DNA of 64,000 nucleotides from Pomacea canaliculata (lineage: Eukaryota > Mollusca > Gastropoda > Architaenioglossa > Ampullariidae): assembly GCF_003073045.1 (NCBI RefSeq), contig NC_037593.1:11394735-11458734 (forward strand), written 5' to 3'. The notes under the pieces are model-generated. The model worked only from the letters and a program-made list of their open reading frames with translations, searched no databases and was not told where the DNA came from. Of this stretch, positions 49,006 through 61,088 are shown piece by piece. Within the stretch, counting starts at the first letter, position 1. Each line of letters starts with the position of its first letter. The position numbers and the translations under genes are program-made.

Positions 49006-52000
49006 GAGGTCGTCTTTGTCAGTTGACGATCATCTTAGACGAATTTGAATTTAAAGTGGTCTGACAGGTTTTGGAAAAAAGTGTTTCTTTTCACCATCAA
49101 AGGGTATGCAAGTCTTTATTATTATTTTCATATCGTTATCATTGTTTATCGGTGTGTCTGATGATGTGTCGTGTACGGTTACATGAGCTCTGCTTGGCGT
49201 TTATGATTGAATTAAACGGCTTCCTTGCACGTGTGTGCGTTTGAATCAAATTTGTTGGGCTGGTAAGTCTGTGGGTTGGAATCTGTTTGAGGCTGTAACC
49301 TACTTCCAGGCTAGTCACACAGATAACCTGTCTGCGTCCCGCATCGTGTGTGCCCGCCATGGGCTCCTAACAAACTGTGGGTCCGCACTCCTTGCTCCAG
49401 CACTGGGCAGACATGAAGGCCCAGGCACCAACACAAGCTCGGAGGGTAGGGGAGAGGTTGTCGAGTGACCGCTAACTTGAATCCACTTGATTAACGCACT
49501 CTGATCGCGAGATGCAAAAGCGAGTGGGAAATAAGTCAACGAAGTCTATCGTCCCAGGTTTTTCATTGGCCAAAGCCTTGATGACGTTGATACTTAACAT
49601 TTGTGATATCAGGGTTTTGAACTCCCGGTGCAGGATATATTTAGCCTCGTGTCTCCAAGAAGTGGGAAAGCTATCATTTCGAGAGAAAAAAGGGGAGTTG
49701 TGTAGATTATTGTGTTAATTCTACACAGAATATGCTGTCTAAACCAATCATCTCCAATCTTAATGCTGAAGTTATACACTTGAGGCAAGTGATAGTCCAC
49801 CTGTGTATTTCAGACAATGTTGGCCAGTCATTGGACACTCGCACTTTGTAAATAAGATTGTGCTGATTACGTCACGTGGTACTTGGTGACTTGCACTTTG
49901 TAAATAAGATTGTGCCTATACTTGTCAGCGCCTTTCGTCGGTGTCTTGACTGGCCGTTTGCTGCCCTTGATTGGCTGACACTGATTAAAGAACCAGATAC
50001 TAATTAGAGAACTTCAAGTGCAAGTACACAGCAATCAATTGCTGCGGTAGACAGGTTGTGCCTACTTGTCTGGTGTATCCGGCATAAACGGAGGTGACCT
50101 ACAACGATAGTTGTGGATGCACGTGAAGATAACCTCCATGCAGATGCTGTTACTTCCTGCTGACTGACACTTAGGGGACCGTTATTTTCCGAAACAGGTC
50201 TTTGAGCTAAGTGCAGCAAATGTATGTCTACATCTGAAGGTCGTGTTGTTGACCGGGCAAGTATGGACACACGTTTGACAGAGTTTTGGAAAAGATTTTT
50301 TCCATGGCTGTTATGTCCATCTGCCAACACATCGTGCGAGGGATATTTTCGTATCGTTTTAAGCTGCAGAAGTCTTGACCAACATGAAAAAAACTGCTTG
50401 TATTCTTGGCTGGTCGTGTCGGCATCCCAGATAAAAATCACTTGAAGAAGTGTGTCGAATCCTCTGACCAAGTGATATGGGAATGGGGGAATTATCCATG
50501 CCCCTCACTACCAGCAGTAGAAAGACATCGTGCGTGTACGTGCATGGATAAACGCGCAGGCAAGTCGGCCAATGTGCTCGGACTAGTACAACAATCTCAC
50601 ACATACCAGCAGACACACAGGGACCCGTCCGTGAATCCATCCATCCCTTACAAAATAATTACGCTTAAGCAGAAACGATAATGTGTCAGAAAGGGAGAGA
50701 AGTACGAGTCGATATATTTGATATATTTGTGATACTTGTGATATTGCTTCACTAAAATGTAGAAACTTATTTATTTTATTTTAATTTTTTTACTTGCTAT
50801 TTTAAGCATTTTTTCTGAATGAGAATTTAGTCACTTTTATGATATGTAAAACGATGTGGGAGATATGTTGGCGATATATTGGCGATATGTATGAAGAAAA
50901 TGCCAAAACAACTTAGAAATTGATTAAAGACATCAGTGAAAGATCATGTTCATGTCCCAGCCCCCACTCTCCTCAAGAAAATATTACAAAATATAGAATT
51001 GAAATAAAATGTCAAAAATCAAAAGAGACCAAACTATAGTTATGTTGATGAAACACCAATACGCAGGATTTATTTGCGTGGTGGGGTGCTATCAACCGTT
51101 GGACACTGTCGGCTGAATATCGCTGACACCAGACGAAAGTCCAGCGTCTGACGTCACGGAGAGGCTGGCTGAAGTGGAGCCGGAAGTGGATGCTCCGGCC
51201 AGATACAGTTTCGCGTCACGCCAGCGCCTGCTGGCCAAGTGGAGGCGTGCGTCTGCTGCAGCGACAACGCGACACTTGCTGCACCAGGCAGGTGATCACA
51301 GACCTACACCATCTCACTTCGTCAACAGACCAGCCTCCCTCACACCTGTGTGTGTCCGCGGACTGCCTGACGGTGAGAAACTGTTGATAAACACATAAAC
51401 ATAAACATCCACACATAAACTCTTACATGCATTTGTTTTCTTCGTAAACATGTCTGTCCTTTCTGGTTCTTCTTAACCGGGGACATGTGTCCAGCTTTGA
51501 CCACGTTTGCAAAATTGTGTGTGATGGTCATAAGAGATTGATTTGGAGACAAACTTTCGGAACGCTGGAAATTTAGTCTAAAATTATTTGTCAATACAGT
51601 CAGATTGTTTGCCATACATTGAAACTTTGTCAATACAATCAGACTTTGTCAAGATTGCCAGTACAATCAGACTTTATTAATACTTACCAATACAACGAGA
51701 CTTTGTTGTTGATACAATAAGACTTTGTGGCCCTCAGAGGTTCGGCCCTTTGTCCGGCCTTCAGAGGAAGGGAGGCTGGAGGCAGAAAATAAGAAATTTT
51801 TTTCTGTAACGGGATTTGAGTTTTCAGTTTCTAGACAGAGTTGACGCAGATTTTACTTCCTTCTATAAAATTCAATAACAAGATAAAGAATATTGTTATA
51901 GGCTGATTTGTCGTGTTTTGGAAGGAGCCATCTACAACAGTTTGTCGACTTGTATCGTCAAGGATTTTCAACATTTTCGATTTTCTCTTGTCAAAGTTGT

Positions 52001-54090
52001 CGTGTCAGTGAGACATCAATCGTCGTACTGTTGCTCCATAAAAATGTCATTACCGTGGAGATGGTATCCCACACTGTGATAGGTTTACATAAACTATACC
52101 GAGACTGCAGCTGTTTATTAGGACATTGAAGTTGCCTGCTTCGACTCTACTTGGACTGAAGTTTTCATTAGGTATGTGGTTGACTACTGTAGGTACATTG
52201 CAATATTCAGTAAGACTTAATAACATTACTTGCTTCATCTGTACTCAGACTATTTTATCAGTGCTGTGGTCAGTTTCTTTCATAAACTTTAATAGTTAAT
52301 ATTAATAGTTATATATAAACAAATAAGCAATAACAAATACTTTAATAAATACTTTGGCAGTTAAGAGGTAATGTAGTGCATACTTTCAGAGATTGTGAGA
52401 AAGTAAAGTCATTACTTTTTTAAAAAGTGAAAAGAAGAGCAAAGGATGGCATGAGATGAAGGCGATGGGGGGGACAGGCTAAGGGTGGGTGGGAGGAGAG
52501 CTTTTTGCACTCACCTCTGACCCCGAGCAGGCGAACCAAGAATTCCAGACTCGAGTGTTTCTCGTCTTGTTTTCGGCGCCTACGTTCTCGATAGCTTCCC
52601 CCACCTCCACAAACCTCTTTACTCTTCAGGGCCCTCTTCTCTCCACCAAAAAATGAACTCGCGTCCTCATGGCTTTCGCCTTCAGCCACTCACTTTCCTC
52701 CCGCTCCCACTCTCGCAGCACTGAAGTACCACTCACTATTTTTTTTAATTTTTTTCAGCGAGTCACCCCCAACCCCAACTCTGAAACGCCTTTGACATTG
52801 TGGTGTGTTCGTACGGAGAACAAAGCAGCAGTGGTGTACAAACAAACTTACACACACACATACACACAGGCACGCAATCACATATTTGGGGAAATGAAAG
52901 TGTTAAAGAACAAACATCGCTGTCCCCCCCCCCCCCAATTAATGGCCGTTGTCCATTGTGTAAACATTACTATGTTCCTTCTAGACGCTATTGCTGGACT
53001 TAGTCCTCTTCCTAATCATTGTTCTTCTTCATCATCCCCCCTTTCTTTCTCTAATTTTTCTTTCGTTTTCTTTTTCGTTTTGTTTTCTCTTTTCTTTTTT
53101 CTTCCATCATTCGTTTATCTTTTATTCTTTCTTGTTCTTTTTCTATGCTTTTCTTTTCCTTAATCCTTTCTCTTTTCTACATTTTTTTTCTTTCTTTCGG
53201 GTTCAGGTTATAAATAAACTAACTTATACAGATCTACCATATTCATTCATTAAATAATATATATAAAAACTTACTTTTTGACTAAATGATAAAAATAGCA
53301 TCCACTATATATATATATGTGTGTAATGCATTCACTCATGCACACGCGCACCGCGCACTTCGCACTGAGAGCGGTGGCTGATGGTCATCAAGTGGTGAGC
53401 GTCAATCAAGAGTCAGTGCAGTCGCGAGAATGGCGACTTCTCCTCGTTTGTCACCGATCTCGTCTCGCGATAAGCGGTCGTGTCCGATGGCTGCCCAGTC
53501 TCTATTCTAGACACGAAAACAAGTGACGTCACTGAGCTCGAGCCAGCCTCGTTTCCGCTCAAACGTTCAAACGGACTTGGCATGACAACGTTGACAGTTG
53601 GCCTCCAGAATGTTCACTTGACAGCAGTGCGTACAGATATGTGTAGACTGTATGTAACCGGTTGGTGAAAGCACATCGCTTATTTTAGTGAGTATAGTTA
53701 GACCCCGAAAATTTATAGATATTTATTTATTGTATCCCTTTTATATATTTACCAAATTAGCAGTTAAAATGAACCGTTATTTTTAAATCACTTATTAATC
53801 AGTAATCTTTCAGTATAGAAGTGTCATCTGAAAGTCTCGAAAATTAATTTTGCGCAGATTAACCTTACGAATTGATGACTGTTGGGGTTAATTATTACTA
53901 TAGTTTGCTCATTGCAGCTTTCTCGGTGACAGTTGTTTTTGATTCTCTTGAACATCTACACGATAGGTCTGTGTAACAAAACGAGTTTTGTAGAAACTGT
54001 TGTGTGCACATTTTTTGTTAAGACATATAAGTATTGTAAATTTTAGGGTAATAATAGAAGACACGCCTTTTTCTTCTTTTTTGATGTTCC
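49006..54090. other. Interval between SRRT and the GPCR
   Basis: No gene could be established. GC-rich islands lie at about 49300-49460, 51120-51375 and 53340-53560. The second has an exon-like look and a donor (GACG|GTGAGA) at 51373. The minus-strand stretch 52513-52689 ends in a GTGAGT donor. Low-complexity pyrimidine-rich sequence spans about 53020-53200. (TA)n lies near 53307-53318. Confidence 0.45.
53524..53531. promoter_or_regulatory. CRE octamer upstream of the GPCR
   Basis: A palindromic TGACGTCA in a GC-rich island, about 0.7 kb upstream of the receptor start. It is a possible CREB/ATF site. Confidence 0.4.
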
Positions 54091-54109
54091 AGGCTTCAAG
54101 TGGCAAGTT

Positions 54110-54117
54110 GGTCCAAG
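54110..54117. promoter_or_regulatory. CRE octamer in the GPCR leader
   Basis: A palindromic TGACGTCA 120 bases upstream of the likely ATG, downstream of an acceptor-like CCAG at 54089-54092. It may therefore lie in a leader exon rather than a promoter. Confidence 0.35.
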
Positions 54118-54236
54118 GCTGACGTCATCAATGGTGTTATCAACACCGCTGAGACGATCGCACCTGCGGTGCATAGGACACTCTATCCATCCCTGCCGTC
54201 CACGCGCCATTGAAGACCCTCGCTGATGAGACGGCG

Positions 54237-55649
54237 ATGAGGGCAGAGGAGATCCCCGTGGTCGTCTACGCGGCCATGGTGATGGTCTTCGGCGTTGTGG
54301 GCAACAGCGTCGTCTGCTACATCTGCCGATGTCGCATGAGTCGCAGCGTGCTCAACAACTTCGTGCTGGCGCTGGCCGTCCTTGACCTCGCCGGCTGCGT
54401 GCTGGTCTTGCCTCTGGAGATGACGCTGCTGCACCACAGGTTCGAACCCCCTTTCCGTTTTTTTATTTTTTTTCTTATCAGTCTTCAGATTGTTGCAGCC
54501 AGGTCAACGTTTCTGGATAATGTTGTGGAAAGATTATCTTTCACTGTTAGGAAAGAAAGAGTGGAGGGTGGGGCGAGGAGAGATGATAGCGTGGAAGAGG
54601 AAAATACGAAGTGCTGTTGCTTCAAACTTTATAAAAACAATTCTCAAGTTCACTCCCACTTGTCTTCCCTCAGGTACCGGATCTTCGATCACTTACTGTG
54701 CGTCACGCAGCGCCTGATGCGCACCACCCTACTTATCGGCTCCGTCTTCACTCTCATCGCCATCGCCGCCGAACGCTACCGCCGCATCTGCCACCCGCTG
54801 AGTGGCCACATCACCCTCCGTCAGTGCCGCGTCGCCATCGCCGGCGCGCTGGTCATCGCCTTCCTCCTCGCCTGGCCCACCCTCGTTATCTTCGGGGGGA
54901 GCACTGTGCCGCTTTCGCCTGCCGCTGCCGCCACCCATGTCATCGTCGGCGGCAACAACACGGCAAGGGTGGGGGTGCACTGCGGGGTCAAGGACGGCAT
55001 GCAAGGCTCCGTCTACCCCACCGTCTACTTCACCTTTCTCTTCGTCCTCTTCTTCGGCGCCACGACCTGTCTGTGCACACTATACGCACTGATCGCCCTG
55101 CGACTGTGGCGCGGCCAAAAACTGAAGACGGACTCCAGGACCATGTCCGCCTCGCTACCCGACTGTCGCCGCCTCCACGCATGCGGGGTAACTGCAGGGG
55201 GAGGCGGTGCAGTGGACATGCCCGCCAAGCTGTTCGAGGAGCTGACGCGCTCCCTGCAGCTGCGCAGACGCAAGGACGCCGTCAACCTGGTCATCGTACC
55301 CACCCCTAGCTTCCGCCGGAAGCGGAAGGCTGCCTTCAGCAGGAAGCGCTCTACTTTCATCATGTTTCTCATGACGTTGACCTCGCTGGTCAGTTATCTC
55401 CCTTATGTGATCGTCAGCATTCTTTTCGTGGCGGCGCCGGGCTTGATGCTGGCAGGCACGAGCGCGATGAAGAGCGCCCTCTTGAACCTTTGCCTGAAGT
55501 CGTACTTGATCAGCAGCGCCGTCAACCCCTTCATCTACGGCTTCTGCAACCACAAGTTCAAGGCTGAGTGCAGGAGGCTAGTGCGGGGGTTGAAGTGTTC
55601 CAGGGACGTGGAGGAGGACAGCTCCGACATGACTCCTCCCTACCCATAG
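54237..55649 (+). CDS. Class A (rhodopsin-like) G-protein-coupled receptor, two exons
   Basis: Exons 54237-54439 and 54674-55649; 392 residues after splicing. Start ATG 54237 follows an in-frame TAG at 54174. The extracellular N-terminus is only about six residues unless a further exon exists. Hallmarks: 'GN' in TM1, 'LALAVLDLAGC' (Asp2.50) in TM2, 'LLCVTQR' with the TM3 cysteine, 'ERYRRICHPL' at the end of TM3, 'LLAWP' in TM4, 'GVHCGV' in loop 2 for the disulfide, Pro in TM5 ('VYPTVYF'), a long basic third loop, 'SYLPY' in TM6 in place of CWxP, and 'NPFIYGFCNHKFK' in TM7/helix 8. Known family role: plasma-membrane receptor coupling to G proteins. The ligand cannot be told; the look is peptide-receptor-like. 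The 234-base intron is in frame and stop-free (78 codons), so the two exons also read as one ORF, but conserved TM2-loop-TM3 continuity shows it should be spliced. It converges with the cadherin-like gene. Confidence 0.93.
   Translation: MRAEEIPVVVYAAMVMVFGVVGNSVVCYICRCRMSRSVLNNFVLALAVLDLAGCVLVLPLEMTLLHHRFEPPFRFFIFFLISLQIVAARSTFLDNVVERLSFTVRKERVEGGARRDDSVEEENTKCCCFKLYKNNSQVHSHLSSLRYRIFDHLLCVTQRLMRTTLLIGSVFTLIAIAAERYRRICHPLSGHITLRQCRVAIAGALVIAFLLAWPTLVIFGGSTVPLSPAAAATHVIVGGNNTARVGVHCGVKDGMQGSVYPTVYFTFLFVLFFGATTCLCTLYALIALRLWRGQKLKTDSRTMSASLPDCRRLHACGVTAGGGGAVDMPAKLFEELTRSLQLRRRKDAVNLVIVPTPSFRRKRKAAFSRKRSTFIMFLMTLTSLVSYLPYVIVSILFVAAPGLMLAGTSAMKSALLNLCLKSYLISSAVNPFIYGFCNHKFKAECRRLVRGLKCSRDVEEDSSDMTPPYP
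54440..54673 (+). other. In-frame, stop-free intron of the GPCR
   Basis: Donor CCACAG|GTTCGA and acceptor CCCTCAG|GTACC. The length is 234, a multiple of three, with no stop in the receptor frame. Composition turns AT- and pyrimidine-rich compared with the GC-rich exons. Retention would insert 78 residues into extracellular loop 1. Confidence 0.85.
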
Positions 55650-56154
55650 ACAGATCCACCTCAACAAGTGTCAGGAACGTGGACCACTGGGGAGACACCT
55701 GTTGTCAGGGAAGCTTGACTGATGATCACGTCGGACGAGAATTGGCCGAGATAGGAAGTGGGACTAGTGCAGTGGGGAGTGTAACAGTCCCCGAGAATTT
55801 TCTGACGTAACCTTTGTGCTGCGCGAGACCTCAAACCGGTGAAAACAAAAACAATGGAAGATCACTTCACAGTGGGATTACCAACAAGGAATATTACTCA
55901 AGGTATCTTTGTGAACATGACAAGAACTTACTGCCTTGAAAGATGGCGACTGAGCACTAGTCATCACAATCCACATTACTTGTCGTTATTTTATACTTCA
56001 CTAGTTCTTACAATGATTTTCTCAGTGCTTGTGTTTAGTGTGTGTGTGTGTGGGTGGGTGGGTGTGTATGTGGGTGTGCTGCCTCCGAGGCTGTATTTTA
56101 AAATATTTATTCGAGAAAATATGTTGGAAAGTTACAGTTCATGCAACGAATGTA

Positions 56155-56160
56155 AATAAA
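56155..56160 (+). terminator. Polyadenylation signal of the GPCR gene
   Basis: AATAAA about 0.5 kb after the receptor stop, followed by T-rich sequence. Confidence 0.5.
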
Positions 56161-57274
56161 ATGCTTAAATTTTTTTTCGACTCGTTTGTATAAGTTTACA
56201 ACCAAAACATAGATCTTATTTTAATTTATCAGATCATCGATCAACATGCGTGACTAAGAATCTTCAACACTACATACAATGTACAGAAAAGGAAATCACA
56301 TGTTTGAAAAAAAAAAAGCGATCAGCTGGTAGAAGGAAGAGAAGGAAGTAGCGGACGAGCGGGCAAGAGAGAGAGAGAGAGGAAAAAAACTTTTGTATTG
56401 TAAAAACAGATAAACATTCTTAATGTTTTCTTAAGCAAGCTGCAACATACTCGTCTAAGTTGCAGATAAACTACAAATATCATCGTCACCTTGTTTGTGC
56501 GTCCTCTTACATTGCTATCTTAAATTTAATCTGAGTAAATATTTCCTAACGGAAGTAATATAAAGAAACTTGATGAAACTTGAACAAGTTACAAAGATAA
56601 GGGATGCTGATAGAATCAAAAGGCGGTTGGCCTCTTTCACGTGCTTGAAGAAACGAAAGAAACGAGTAAACATGAGAATATCTCTTCCTCCCTCTACAGA
56701 AAGATCTCTTCTTACCCACCCACCACCACCAAACACACACACACTCACACTCTCTCTCTCTCTCTCACACACAAACACACAAGAGCAGGTTGTAGTCAAA
56801 TCAAGAGTTTCACAGACCCACATCAGGATTGGGAAACAAGAGGCTACAAGGAAAATAAATATTTCTTCAAGCTTCTGACAATTAATACATTATGTTTCAT
56901 TAATTCAGTCTCGGGTAACAAAAGACTACTAAGACTGTCTGAATTTTTTTCGGAAATAATAAATAAACAATGATCATTAGCAATGTTCGTGCATCGGCGG
57001 AAAACCAGGAAGACAAATTATATTTATAACAATAAGCTACATATAAACAGTGAACACTTGAGAACATTAATCAAAATGGTAACAACATGTATAAATAGGG
57101 ACAGTGAACAGGAGGAGAACAGGGCTAATCACATCTCATACATGCTAATCCGATCCCATGAATGTTTCACAGTGGGGACAGATAGGTCTATCTATGGTTT
57201 AGCCAAGGGGTAAAGGGGGCCAAGGGGTGAAGGGGGACAGAAGAAGGGAACCATCTCAAAGTCTGGAAAAGTTT
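56161..57274. other. Convergent intergenic interval
   Basis: It lies between the 3' ends of the GPCR (+) and the cadherin-like gene (-). No gene is supported. It includes (GA)n near 56368-56380 and CA/CT-rich microsatellite sequence at about 56732-56780. A minus-strand ATTAAA at 56525-56530 could serve the cadherin-like gene. Confidence 0.5.
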
Positions 57275-58282
57275 TCAGAGAATGTTGCAGACTTTGCGCT
57301 TCGGTGGTTTCGGTGGTGTCTGTGGTTTCGGTGCAGGCTCGGTCTCCACTCCATTTATCTTTTTCTTGTAGTCGTCGACCTCTTTCTCGTATTTGGCAAT
57401 CTTTTCTTGCCGCTCCTTGGCTATGGCTTCTTTCTCCGCTATTTCCTCTTTGAGCACAATGGCGGCCACCTCGTCGTCCTTGGCAACCGACGCCGGCAGC
57501 GCGGTGCGTGATGGAGGGATTATTTGATTCCTGTCCGTGTAGGCTGCCGACAAAATATAATGTAACAGACTTGTAACACGACAGACATTAAAATGCGTCT
57601 GTGCAAATCACAAAGAAATTTTAAAAAAGAAACACAGGTGGTGTTACTAACCCATCTACTATCTTCGCTTGTGGTTTGTAATAATAATAACAGCAATAAC
57701 AATAATAATAGCAAGAACAACAATAATAATGTGCACTATCAGAGGACCAAATAGTAAATTGTAGAGTTGGAAAATGTGTGAAGTGTGAAGACTACACATA
57801 TTTCTTTAGGCGAAATAAAGTGAGTACTCACTCTCTTTCCAAAATCCAAACAGGAAAGGCTCTTCTGGAAGTTGCCTAGGTAACACAAAATTGTTGCTCT
57901 AAATTCTTGAATAATTTTCCCTTTCGTTATCATTCTTTAATTCATTCAGTCTCCTTCGTTCTTTCAATGTCTACATCTTTCCAGACACTAGGAGATTATG
58001 CACCACGCAGCACAAAAAAACTAACAACCACAGGTGTTACAGTCAAGGGAGGTTAGCTAGACGACTTACGGTGGTTCAGGTGGTGGTGGGAGTTCTTTTT
58101 TCTTAGGCGCAGGCGGTTTGGGTTTCACATTGGGTTTCACATTGGGTTTTACATTGGATTTCACGTTCACATTTCGAGATTTGGGTGATCTGTTAACAGA
58201 AACAATGGGAAACGACATCAGAGAGAGAGATCAACAGAGAAAGAATGATATCTGGGGATTTCGAAAGAAAGTTGTATTATTG

Positions 58283-58314
<32 letters not shown>

Positions 58315-61057
58315 TGACCCTAACTAGCTGACCACTCACTTCTTCAGCATCTCACGACGTAACCGACATCTTGTGCATGCAGCCGAGCAGTACCGCCACA
58401 GGAGGTAGAGAAGTGTGGAGAGTAGGGCGATACCCAGCAGAATGGCGGGTACAAGCCACGCGAGATTGTCCAGGAACCCCTTCTTGGTGTTGGATGCAAA
58501 GATAGTCACGGTGGCAGTTGTCGATGTTGTTGGAGTAGTTGTAGTGGTAGTCTTTACGGGGGGTGTAGGACATGGCTGGCATGCAGAGGAATAAGGTGAT
58601 TGAAAGATGGGGCAAAGGTTGCTAATCATAAAATACTGTTGTTAGCCGTGAAGAAAGATTGATCATGGTCATTTTTATTGAAAAAACTAAAAAGTAAACA
58701 ATACCAAGCAGCTCGCTTGGTCTCTATTCAAGTGTTTCAGTATAAGAAGGGTTAAAATAACTACTGAGACATGAACAATATGTCACTCTAGTTAACACGT
58801 TTAGAACTTCAATGTCACAAACACACACCCGCTGGTGAAGACCCGGATGTCAACTACCCCACTCACAGAACAGGAGAAAGTAACGGTCGCTGGGACGCCA
58901 CTCAGCGGGCCCGGGTATTGGCCCTGGTCAGTCACGTGAGCCAGAGTGTCGTCATTGATGCCAGCCGTGCATTGTGACGTCAGAACGACGCTGCCGTCGG
59001 ACAAGATGCTGATGTACCTCCCGGTGGCGCTGTAGAACAACCGGTCGTTACCCTGGAAAGAGCTGTCGCGGTCCGTGGCGGTGACCTTGCTCAGGATGGT
59101 GCCCAGCTTTGTGCACTCGTTGGCGGACACGTCAAAAACGGCCTGGGGTCAACAGAGAGCAGAGGTCATACAGGTAAGGGTCAACGAAGGTAGAGGATAT
59201 TTTCAGACACTCTAAGTTGTACCAAGAAAGTCATATAAGCTTGGGTCGCCTGAGTGCAAAGCAACACTCTCTAAGATCAACATCCGCTGGAGTCAACAGA
59301 GAGAACCGTTATTTCTGCAATGTCAAAACACAAGGTGTCACGCAGGGCTGAGTCGTGTCGATTGCTTCGAGTCAATCTTTGCCTAAAAGTAAGGTTTTAA
59401 AATCCACATCTTTCTTTAAGCACAAATGAAAATGCCAAAAGTGTTCAATATATGTTTCACAAACTTCAGACATTTCAAGGGACATAGTGAAAATGTTAAA
59501 TGCAATGTTAGGTCTGTTCATCTGTGCGATGGCCCAAACTTTTAATCTGATGCCCATAAAGCGTCAGTTTACATATCGTTGCTGCTGACAGAAATTGAAA
59601 GAGGACAGGGAAGAAAAGAAAAATAAGTAAAAAAGAAAGAAAAATGGAAAAAATAACAATGGAGACATAAGATCAAGAAGAGGAATTGTTTCTTTTCCTG
59701 AAAAATAACCCCACCTTGTCAAAAATCGGCTCATTGTCGTTCTTGTCAAGAACAGTTATCTTGACTTGTCCATCTGTGGTCAAGCCACCCTTGTCAGTGA
59801 CCCTGACCTTCAAATTATAAATTTTACTCTTTACTTTGGGATCGATGTCGATCTCTTCCTTGGAGAAGATGCTGCCCGTGTCGTCATCCACGTCGAAGTC
59901 GCCGCTGCTGGAGGTACGGGACCACTTATGGTACTCGTTTTCGTCCGGGTCCACGACCTTCCAGAACGGGTCGGTGTTGATCTGAAACAACGAAAACGAG
60001 GGTTAGCCGAGAGGTAGTTTCATAGGCCTAATTAACATATGGTCCCAGTTCTCTTACCTCCTAAAGTCTTCAAAAATTTAAACGTATCCTTGTACAACCA
60101 TGATGTCTGTTTTGTTGACTTCCTGCTACTTCTGCCCAACTGGTCAATACAAGGTTCTCTCCCATAGTCTCCTCCCTTACTTTAAAAGCACATACATGGC
60201 CTGTGATCTATTCTTCAATGTTTTTGTATCTTATAGAAGCGTGGGTGGCATTCTATACATTCATGGGTGAAATACTTTAAGATATATTTAACTCTCAGTC
60301 TATGATACGTGGGCATCACGAATAAAATAGTGATATCGTCAGTTTGAGAGAGAGAGAAAAAAAAATTAATCTCGCTTAAGTTAGTGGGTAAACTTACAAA
60401 TCCCTCATAGACTGTGATCTCTATGTCGTTGGGAAAGATTTTTGGTGGTTCGTTGACATCAGTAATCTGTATTGTCAGCCATGATGTCGGCACCTTGCAA
60501 AAGCCGTCACTGATGTCGAAATACAAGGTGACAGTCCTTAGGGGAGTGTACTCGTAGTCCAGGATTTTTCTCGTTGTTACTTTGCCATCTTCAGATATAT
60601 AAAACAAATCGTGAAATACAACAGAAAAGAACCCTTTCGAACTAATATATCATCTTCTTAGCCTCCTTCAAAGAGGTATTGAAAACACGCCTTTAGCATC
60701 AGAGGTCAAAACGAAATGCAATTAAATCCTGTTAGTCGATGACATTTTAAAAATGAAACGTTGAAATGGCAGACATTAAAAGACAAACTAAACGATAGCT
60801 TTAGTAGCAGAGAATTGTATACTCTGTTTGATTGTAGTTGACTGAAAGTTATATAGGCATAGACAGTATTGTAGGTAGATCGGCTGCTATTTAGGTAGAT
60901 AGGTTGTTCGATAGGTAGTTAATGTAGGTAAGTAAGCGTATAAGGCTCCTACACCTTTCCTTCTTCTCATATGTCTCTTTACATTTGTTTTCCTCCCCTT
61001 CTCCTCCCTTAACTCGATATTCATTTTGTTTAACCCTCAAGAATTTGTTGTTGTTGC

Positions 61058-61088
<31 letters not shown>

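Noticed and set aside
50004..50471. 155-codon minus-strand ORF.
   Set aside because: No recognisable motif, no splice or composition support, and no clear coding bias.
54438..54450. GGTTCGAACCCC resembling a tRNA T-arm.
   Set aside because: It lies across the GPCR donor site, with coding sequence where the rest of a tRNA would have to be.
54698..55553. Several long ORFs in other frames over the GPCR.
   Set aside because: Shadows of the GC-rich receptor coding frame.
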